A stretch of 64,000 nt of DNA from Streptomyces sp. NBC_00459. GTDB lineage: Bacteria; Actinomycetota; Actinomycetes; Streptomycetales; Streptomycetaceae. The position numbers and the translations under genes are program-made. Below are positions 58,263 to 64,000 of the stretch, in pieces (the stretch's first letter is position 1; the number at the start of each line of letters is the position of its first letter). The notes beneath the pieces are model-generated. The model ran no database searches, had not been told where the DNA came from, and saw nothing but the letters and a program-made list of their open reading frames with translations. The stretch is taken from contig NZ_CP107903.1 of NCBI RefSeq assembly GCF_036013955.1, positions 2,294,001 through 2,358,000 of the forward strand. The letters run 5' to 3'.

Positions 58263-59491
58263 AAGCACCGGAGATGACCGCACCCGAGCCCCGCACCCCC
58301 TCAACCACAGCCCCTCTCACCGGCCTTCGCGTGCTCGACCTGGCCACCCTCTTCGCCGGGCCGCTCGCCGCCACCATGCTCGGTGACTTCGGCGCCGAGG
58401 TGATCAAGATCGAGCACCCGGTGAAACCGGACCCCTCCCGGGGCCACGGCCCGTCCAAGGACGGCATCGGTCTCTGGTGGAAGCTGCTGGGCCGCAACAA
58501 GCGCACGATGACCCTCGACCTCTCCCGGCCCGGCGGCCGGACCACCCTGCTCCGGCTCGCCGCCACCGCCGACGTCGTCATCGAGAACTTCCGCCCGGGC
58601 ACCCTGGAGAAGTGGGACCTGGGCTGGCCGGAGCTGTCCGCCGCCAACCCGCGTCTGGTCCTCGCCCGGGTCACCGCCTTCGGCCAGTTCGGCCCGTACG
58701 CGCATCGCCCCGGCTTCGGCACCCTGGCCGAGGCGATGAGCGGTTTCGCCGCGATCACCGGCGAGCCGGACGCGCCCCCGACACTCCCGCCGTTCGGCCT
58801 CGCCGACTCGATCGCGGGCCTGGCGACGGCGTACGCCGTCATGACGGCCCTGTCCGCCCGCGACCGCACCGGCGAGGGGCAGGTCGTCGACATGGCGATC
58901 ATCGAGCCGATTCTCACCGTCCTGGGCCCGCAGCCGCTCTGGTACGACCAGTTGGGCCACGTCCAGCCGCGCACCGGCAACCGCTCGCAGAACAACGCCC
59001 CCCGCAACACCTACCGCACGGCCGACGGCACCTGGGTCGCCGTGTCGACCTCGGCCCAGTCGATCGCCGAGCGCGTGATGCGCCTGGTGGGCCGCCCGGA
59101 GCTGATCGACGAGCCCTGGTTCGCCACCGGCGCCGAGCGCGCCCGCCACTCGGACGTCCTCGACGAGGCGGTCGGGGCGTGGATCGCCCGCCACTCCCAA
59201 TCCGAGGTGATCGCGGCCTTCGAGAAGGCGGAGGCGGCGGTGGCCCCGGTCCAGGACGTGCGGGAGGTGATGACCGACCCGCAGTACCAGGCCCTCGACA
59301 CCATCACCACGGTCGACGACCCCGACCTCGGCCCGATCCGTATGCAGAACGTCCTCTTCCGGCTCTCCGAGACCCCCGGCGCGATCCGCTGGGCGGGCCG
59401 CCCGCACGGCGCGGACACCACGGCCGTCCTCACCGAACTGGGCCTGACCGAACCGGAGATCGACGCCCTGCGAACCGAGGGAGCCCTGTGA
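58259..59491 (+). CDS. CaiB/BaiF family III CoA-transferase
   Basis: 410 aa. Typical order: L-R-V-L-D-L-A-T-L-F-A-G-P near the start, G-A-E-V-I-K-I-E, N-K-R-T-M-T-L-D-L, the loop R-P-G-T-L-E-K-W and the catalytic Asp in F-G-L-A-D-S-I-A-G. Moves CoA from one acyl group to another. ATG 58259 overlaps the kinase stop. The acids involved are unknown; with the following CitE-like lyase it may make and split a hydroxyacyl-CoA. Confidence 0.93.
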   Translation: MKAPEMTAPEPRTPSTTAPLTGLRVLDLATLFAGPLAATMLGDFGAEVIKIEHPVKPDPSRGHGPSKDGIGLWWKLLGRNKRTMTLDLSRPGGRTTLLRLAATADVVIENFRPGTLEKWDLGWPELSAANPRLVLARVTAFGQFGPYAHRPGFGTLAEAMSGFAAITGEPDAPPTLPPFGLADSIAGLATAYAVMTALSARDRTGEGQVVDMAIIEPILTVLGPQPLWYDQLGHVQPRTGNRSQNNAPRNTYRTADGTWVAVSTSAQSIAERVMRLVGRPELIDEPWFATGAERARHSDVLDEAVGAWIARHSQSEVIAAFEKAEAAVAPVQDVREVMTDPQYQALDTITTVDDPDLGPIRMQNVLFRLSETPGAIRWAGRPHGADTTAVLTELGLTEPEIDALRTEGAL

Positions 59492-60330
59492 CGGCCGTCC
59501 CCCTGACCTGGCTGTACGTCCCCGGCGACCGCCCCGAGGTGGTGTCCAAGGCCCTCGTCTCCGGCGCCGACGTGGTCGTCGTCGACCTGGAGGACGCGGT
59601 CGCCCCCGACCGCAAGGAGTACGCCCGCGCGGCCACCGCCGAACGTCTCACCGACCTCCAGGCGGTCCCGGTCCACGTCCGGATCAACGCCCTGGACGGC
59701 CCCCTGGCCTCCTGCGACCTCCGGGCCCTCGAAGGCCTCCCCGGCATCTCGGGGCTACGGCTCCCGAAGGTGACGACACCGCAGGAGGTCGTACGCGTGG
59801 CCACCCGCACGACCGTGTCCTCGGCCACCGGGGCCGGACTCCCGCTGCACGCCCTGCTCGAAACCGCCCTCGGCATCGAACACGCCTTCGCCATCGCGAC
59901 CGCCCACCCCGCCCTGCACGGCATCGCGCTGGGCGAGGCCGACCTGCGGGCCGATCTGGGGGTACGCGCAGACGCGGGCCTCGACTGGTGCCGCTCCCGG
60001 GTCGTCGTGGCCGCACGCGCGGCCGGACTCGCCCCGCCGCCCCAGTCGGTCCACCCGGACACCCGGGACCTCGGCGCCCTGGCCGTGTCCTGCGCCCACG
60101 GCCGCGCCCTGGGTTTCCTGGGCCGGGCGGCCATCCACCCCCGCCAGCTCCCGGTGATCGAACGCGCCTACCTCCCCACCCCGGAGGAGATCGAGGACGC
60201 CGAACAGATCGTCAAGGCGGCGGCGACGGACGAGGGCGCCCAGGCCCTCCCGGACGGCCGCTTCATCGACGCGGCGGTGGTGGCGACGGCCCGCAGAACC
60301 CTGTCCCTGGCCGACCGCGACCGCTCCTGA
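59488..60330 (+). CDS. CitE-like HpcH/HpaI aldolase/lyase
   Basis: 280 aa. Opens L-Y-V-P-G-D-R-P, then V-V-D-L-E-D-A-V with the acidic residues, R-I-N near 60 and A-L-L-E-T-A-L-G-I with the metal-binding Glu: the pattern of citrate lyase beta / malyl-CoA lyase-type proteins that cleave or form a C-C bond on an acyl-CoA. GTG at 59488 overlaps the transferase stop (GTGA). No citrate lyase alpha or gamma genes are present, so it is a stand-alone enzyme. Confidence 0.92.
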   Translation: MTAVPLTWLYVPGDRPEVVSKALVSGADVVVVDLEDAVAPDRKEYARAATAERLTDLQAVPVHVRINALDGPLASCDLRALEGLPGISGLRLPKVTTPQEVVRVATRTTVSSATGAGLPLHALLETALGIEHAFAIATAHPALHGIALGEADLRADLGVRADAGLDWCRSRVVVAARAAGLAPPPQSVHPDTRDLGALAVSCAHGRALGFLGRAAIHPRQLPVIERAYLPTPEEIEDAEQIVKAAATDEGAQALPDGRFIDAAVVATARRTLSLADRDRS

Positions 60331-60343
60331 CCCGCACAACGGA

Positions 60344-60376
60344 CGAGGGCGCCCCGGTCCGACCGGGGCGCCCTCG
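60344..60376. terminator. bidirectional terminator between CitE-like gene and lgt
   Basis: 14-bp perfect inverted repeat (60344-60357 with 60363-60376, 5-nt loop) between two convergent genes, followed by TGTT on the plus strand. Confidence 0.85.
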
Positions 60377-60394
60377 TGTTCGTACTGCCGGCAC

Positions 60395-61378
60395 TCAACT
60401 CTTCTTGGTCGGCTCCGCCTCGACCTCGGCCTCGGCCCGGTCCTCGGAGTCGGCCTTGCCGTCCGGATCGGCCTCGGCCTTCGCCGCCGCCGATTCGGCA
60501 TCGCCCTTGTCGCTGTCGTCGCCCTCGGCACCGTCCTCCGCCGGACCGTCGAGGACATCCGCACCGGGCTCGACGACTTCCTCCCGGCCGGGCCGCTTCT
60601 TCGCCGAGAGCACGAAGTAGACCACCGCGAGGATGAAGACGAAGATCGCGGTCCAGTTGTTCAGCCGCATGCCGAGGATGTGGTGGGCGTCGTCGACACG
60701 CAGGTACTCGATCCAGAAGCGGCCCACACAGTAGGTCGCGACGTACAGCGCGAACGCCCGTCCGTGGCCCAGCGTGAAGCGGCGGTCGGCCCAGATGACC
60801 AGCAGCGCGACACCGACGCACCACAGGGACTCGTACAGGAACGTCGGGTGGTAGTAGCCCGGGACCCGGCCGTCGGTCGAGGAGGTGATGTGCAGCGCCC
60901 AGGGGACGGTGGTCTCCCGCCCGTACAGCTCCTGGTTGAACCAGTTGCCCCATCGCCCGCACGCCTGTGCGAGGGCGATACCGGGGGCGAGGGCGTCGGC
61001 CCACGCCGGCAGCGGGATACCGCGCCGGCGGCAGCCGATCCACGCGCCCAGCGCGCCGACGGCGATCGCGCCCCAGATACCGAGGCCGCCCTCCCAGATC
61101 TTGAAGGCGTCCACCCAGTCGCGGCCCTCGCTGAAGTACAGCTCGTAGTCCGTGATCACGTGATAGAGGCGGCCACCGACCAGACCGAAGGGCACGGCCC
61201 AGACCGCGATGTCGGCCACCGTGCCGGGTCGGCCACCGCGGGCGAGCCAGCGCTTGTTGCCGAGCCAGACCGCGACGAAGACACCGATGATGATGCAGAA
61301 CGCGTAGCCGCGCAGCGGAATGATCCCAAAGAGGTGATACACCCCGTGCGCCGGACTGGGAATGTAGGCGATATTCAT
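60395..61378 (-). CDS. lgt: prolipoprotein diacylglyceryl transferase
   Basis: 327 aa. Seven helices; adds diacylglycerol to the Cys of lipoprotein precursors. Signature region A-C-G-R-W-G-N-W-F-N-Q-E-L-Y-G, with Y-H-V-I-T-D-Y before it. After about residue 270 comes a tail of nearly 60 Ala/Glu/Asp/Lys residues, absent from enteric Lgt. LivJ and the chitosanase in this window are candidate substrates. ATG at 61378. Confidence 0.96.
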   Translation of the reverse strand: MNIAYIPSPAHGVYHLFGIIPLRGYAFCIIIGVFVAVWLGNKRWLARGGRPGTVADIAVWAVPFGLVGGRLYHVITDYELYFSEGRDWVDAFKIWEGGLGIWGAIAVGALGAWIGCRRRGIPLPAWADALAPGIALAQACGRWGNWFNQELYGRETTVPWALHITSSTDGRVPGYYHPTFLYESLWCVGVALLVIWADRRFTLGHGRAFALYVATYCVGRFWIEYLRVDDAHHILGMRLNNWTAIFVFILAVVYFVLSAKKRPGREEVVEPGADVLDGPAEDGAEGDDSDKGDAESAAAKAEADPDGKADSEDRAEAEVEAEPTKKS

Positions 61379-61526
61379 AGCAGTCCCGACGCTACCTTGA
61401 CGGACGCGGCGGATGTGAGCCGCCCCGGGCAACGGCTCCATAACGGGCGGTGCCTCCGGTTCCGCGAACGACGGTGAACCGGAGGCGCTCGGGAGGCCCG
61501 GAGGACACTCAGACAATGCCCAGGCC

Positions 61527-62303
61527 CTACGCCTTGTCGGCGGCCTCGACCATCTGCTTCAGCTTCGCCGGGGTCATCGTCTGGTCCTGGTAGATGTTCT
61601 TCCCGTTGAGCAGCACGGTCGGCGTGCCGCCGAAACCGCCGCTCTGGAAGGCCTGGTTCGACTTCACGACCCAGCTGTTGTGCGTGCCGTCCTCGACACA
61701 CGTCCGGAACGCGGGTGTGTCCAGCCCGTCGGTCTTCGCCGCCAGCTCGATGAGCTTGCTGTCCTTCGCGAAGGCGTCGTCGGTCTCCTGGGGCTGGTTC
61801 TCGTACAGCACGTCGTGGTACGCGGTGAACTTGCCGGCGTCCTGGGCGCAGGCGGCGGCGTTGGCCGCGTGCCGGGAGCCGCTGCCGCCCATGTTGCCGT
61901 CGATGATCGTCGCCAGGTGGTAGTCCACCTTCAGCTTGCCCGCGTCCGTCAACTCATGGATGACCGCGCGGTAGTTGGTCTCGAAGGACTGGCAGGCGGG
62001 ACAGCGGAAGTCCTCCCACACCGTGAGCGTCGACTTGGCGCTCTCCTCGCCCACCGGGATCGCGAGGCTGTCCTTGCCCTGCGCGCCCGAGGGCGCCACG
62101 ACCGGGCCGGCGCTCTCGCTCTTGCTGTCCTTTCCGGAGTTCGCGGCGACGACACCGATCACCGCCGCGAGTCCCAGCACGCAGACGACACTGGCGCCCA
62201 CGATCAACGCCCGCCGCCGCTTCTCCGAGGACTTCTGCTTCTCACGCTCGACCGCCAGTCGCTCACGGGCGGTGCGCTTTCCGTCACGATTCTTCTCGCT
62301 CAC
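61527..62303 (-). CDS. membrane-anchored DsbA-like thioredoxin-fold protein
   Basis: 258 aa. A basic N-terminus (R-E-R-L-A-V-E-R-E-K-Q-K), one transmembrane segment (residues 34-52), then a DsbA/DSBA-like domain with active-site C-P-A-C in D-F-R-C-P-A-C-Q-S and cis-Pro loop G-G-T-P-T-V. It should form or shuffle disulfides in exported proteins outside the membrane. GTG at 62303 preceded by GGGG. Confidence 0.9.
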   Translation of the reverse strand: MSEKNRDGKRTARERLAVEREKQKSSEKRRRALIVGASVVCVLGLAAVIGVVAANSGKDSKSESAGPVVAPSGAQGKDSLAIPVGEESAKSTLTVWEDFRCPACQSFETNYRAVIHELTDAGKLKVDYHLATIIDGNMGGSGSRHAANAAACAQDAGKFTAYHDVLYENQPQETDDAFAKDSKLIELAAKTDGLDTPAFRTCVEDGTHNSWVVKSNQAFQSGGFGGTPTVLLNGKNIYQDQTMTPAKLKQMVEAADKA

Positions 62304-62318
62304 ACCCCGCAGAACGAA

Positions 62319-62345
62319 CCGGGGAGACGCATTGCGCCTCCCCGG
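62319..62345 (-). terminator. hairpin downstream of trpA
   Basis: 8-bp stem (62319-62326 with 62338-62345, 11-nt loop) about 50 bp past the trpA stop in the direction of transcription. Likely ends the trp mRNA, leaving the DsbA-like gene with its own promoter or read-through. Confidence 0.55.
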
Positions 62346-62393
62346 CCCCAGGTCCACCCGTTCGGGCGACCTGTACGAAATGTCCCGACCGCT

Positions 62394-63212
62394 CTACGCG
62401 GTGCCGCGCACGCCCTTCGCGAGGTCGGCGGCGAGTTCCCGCACGGCCTCGACTCCGGCCGCGTGGTCCGGGGCGTCCAGCATCCGCTTCACGAAGGCCG
62501 AGCCGACGATCACCCCGTCGGCGAAGCCGGCGACCTCGGCGGCCTGAGCGGCGTCGGAGACCCCCAGCCCGACGCAGACAGGCAGGTCGGTGCCGGCGCC
62601 GCGAGTGCGCCGGACCAGGTCCTCCGCCTGCGCGCCGACCGACGCCCGGGTCCCCGTGACGCCCATGAGCGAGGCGGCGTACACGAACCCGCTGCCCGCC
62701 GCGGTGATCTCGGCGAGCCGCGCGTCCTTGCTGCTGGGCGCGACGACGAACACGGTCGCGAGACCGTGCTTCTCGGCGTGCTCCCTCCACAGCGCCGACT
62801 CCTGCACGGGCAGGTCGGGCAGGATGCACCCGGCGCCGCCCGCCTCCGCGAGCTCGGCGGTGAAGCGCTCGACGCCGTAGCGGTCGATCGGGTTCCAGTA
62901 CGTCATGACGAGCACCGGCTTCCCGGAGGCCTCGTACGCCTCCCGGACCGTGCGCATCACGTCCGCGATCTTGACCCCGCCGCGCAGGGCGATGTCGTCG
63001 GCGGTCTGGATGACGGGCCCGTCGAGCACCGGGTCGCTGTGCGGCAGTCCGACCTCGACGACGTCGGCGCCTCCGTCGAACACGGCCTTGACGGCGTCGA
63101 TCCCGCCGTCGACGGTCGGGAACCCGGCGGGGAGGTACGCGATGAGAGCGGAGCGCCCCTCGGCCTTGGCACCGGCGAGGGTGTCGCTCAACAGCTGGAT
63201 GTTGCCGCTCAC
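62394..63212 (-). CDS. trpA: tryptophan synthase alpha subunit
   Basis: 272 aa TIM barrel. Splits indole-3-glycerol phosphate to indole and glyceraldehyde 3-phosphate. Catalytic Glu in [12 protein letters not shown] and Asp in V-L-D-G-P-V-I-Q; phosphate-binding G-S-A-F near the C-terminus. GTG at 63212 overlaps the trpB stop, coupling the two subunits. Confidence 0.97.
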   Translation of the reverse strand: MSGNIQLLSDTLAGAKAEGRSALIAYLPAGFPTVDGGIDAVKAVFDGGADVVEVGLPHSDPVLDGPVIQTADDIALRGGVKIADVMRTVREAYEASGKPVLVMTYWNPIDRYGVERFTAELAEAGGAGCILPDLPVQESALWREHAEKHGLATVFVVAPSSKDARLAEITAAGSGFVYAASLMGVTGTRASVGAQAEDLVRRTRGAGTDLPVCVGLGVSDAAQAAEVAGFADGVIVGSAFVKRMLDAPDHAAGVEAVRELAADLAKGVRGTA

Positions 63213-64000
63213 TTGGCGTCCCCCTCGATCTCGGCGATCTCGCTGTCGGCGTCGGCCGCGACAGAGGCATCGGTGTCGTACAGGTCGAAGTACCGGGCGG
63301 CGGTGTCCATGTCCTTGTCGCCGCGCCCGGAGAGGTTGATGACGATCAGGCCGTCCTTGCCCAGCTCCTTGCCGACCTCCAGCGCCCCGGCCAGCGCGTG
63401 CGCGCTCTCGATGGCCGGGATGATGCCCTCGGTACGGGACAGCAGGCGCAGCGCCTGCATGGCGGCGTCGTCGGTGACCGCGCGGTACTCGGCGCGGCCG
63501 GTGTCCTTGAGGTAGGAGTGCTCGGGCCCGATGCCCGGGTAGTCGAGTCCGGCGGAGATGGAGTAGGGCTCGGTGATCTGCCCCTCCTCGTCCTGCAGGA
63601 CGTACGACCGCGAACCGTGCAGGATGCCCGGCTCACCGGCGGTGAGGGTGGCGGCGTGCTCGCCGGTCTCGACACCGTGCCCGGCGGGCTCGCACCCGAT
63701 GAGCCGGACCCCGGCGTCGGGGATGAAGGCGTGGAAGAGCCCGATGGCGTTCGAGCCACCGCCGACACAGGCAACAGCCGCGTCGGGCAGTCGTCCGGCC
63801 CGCTCAAGAATCTGCCGCCGGGCCTCGACACCGATCACCCGGTGGAAGTCGCGCACCATGGCGGGGAAGGGGTGCGGCCCGGCCACGGTCCCGAACAGGT
63901 AGTGCGTGCGGTCGACGTTGGCGACCCAGTCGCGGAACGCCTCGTTGATGGCGTCCTTGAGGGTGCGCGAGCCGGACTTCACGGCGATGACCTCGGCGCC
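63209..64000 (-). CDS. trpB: tryptophan synthase beta subunit, C-terminal part
   Basis: The last about 264 residues are in the window; the start and the PLP lysine lie beyond base 64000. The PLP phosphate loop G-G-G-S-N-A near the middle and the [13 protein letters not shown] segment identify TrpB, which joins indole and serine. The C-terminal 30 residues are acidic. Confidence 0.96.
   Translation of the reverse strand, partial: GAEVIAVKSGSRTLKDAINEAFRDWVANVDRTHYLFGTVAGPHPFPAMVRDFHRVIGVEARRQILERAGRLPDAAVACVGGGSNAIGLFHAFIPDAGVRLIGCEPAGHGVETGEHAATLTAGEPGILHGSRSYVLQDEEGQITEPYSISAGLDYPGIGPEHSYLKDTGRAEYRAVTDDAAMQALRLLSRTEGIIPAIESAHALAGALEVGKELGKDGLIVINLSGRGDKDMDTAARYFDLYDTDASVAADADSEIAEIEGDAK

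Overview
The window is chromosomal DNA of very high G+C, with genes packed head to tail, GTG and ATG starts used freely and many 1-4 bp start/stop overlaps. Gene content is that of a Streptomyces or very close relative: liv operon, PdtaR-type ANTAR regulator, pyk, pepN, gltBD, secreted chitosanase, lgt and trpBA. From memory, the order livJHMGF / pdtaR / tRNA / pyk / 5'-nucleotidase and gltBD / ADP-ribosylglycohydrolases / lgt / trpBA matches a conserved core region of Streptomyces chromosomes. I could not check this by alignment.

Layout. 1-480: end of a HAD hydrolase. 514-12614, all minus strand: a compact cluster that looks like secondary metabolism. From its promoter end it encodes an acyl carrier protein, a GNAT-like protein, an SDR, an AMP-dependent acyl ligase, a hexapeptide acyltransferase, a flavin halogenase and a small serine hydrolase. 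After a hairpin come a FeeM-like N-acyl amino acid synthase, an MFS exporter, a cation/proton antiporter, a ceramidase-like membrane protein and a 4'-phosphopantetheinyl transferase. There is no ketosynthase or NRPS module. The set could load, chlorinate and transfer an ACP-bound acid to an amine or amino acid, then export it. 12615-13404: long noncoding regulatory region. 13405-19011: livJHMGF for branched-chain amino acid uptake. 19106-20807: pdtaR, an unusual tRNA with a CAA anticodon, and a LAGLIDADG protein. 20860-31954: pyk, a SIMPL-domain protein, a secreted 5'-nucleotidase, an orphan desA/desB-like pair, pepN, a receiver-only regulator and chorismate mutase. 32042-37625: AraC regulator with divergent GH35 beta-galactosidase, secreted trypsin, a zincin with zinc ribbon, and an ankyrin protein. 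37716-41257: a four-gene operon (ipdF, kstR2, fadA6 and an SDR) that looks like part of the mycobacterial/rhodococcal KstR2 steroid C/D-ring regulon, with a matching operator. 41324-44711: an orphan cytochrome b (QcrB paralogue), a TerF-like VWA protein and chitosanase. 44862-52033: gltD, gltB and a VIT1-type metal transporter.

52349-60330 is the second highlight: a plus-strand run of seven tightly coupled genes. It encodes four different ADP-ribosylglycohydrolase-fold proteins in tandem, a ribokinase-family kinase, a CaiB/BaiF CoA-transferase and a CitE-like lyase. One of the four has lost key active-site residues. 60395-64000 returns to core genes: lgt, a DsbA-like thioredoxin, trpA and the end of trpB.

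The halogenase/ACP/FeeM-like cluster and the tandem ADP-ribosylglycohydrolase operon are the best candidates for undescribed systems. All functional statements rest on reading motifs by eye; no database search was run.
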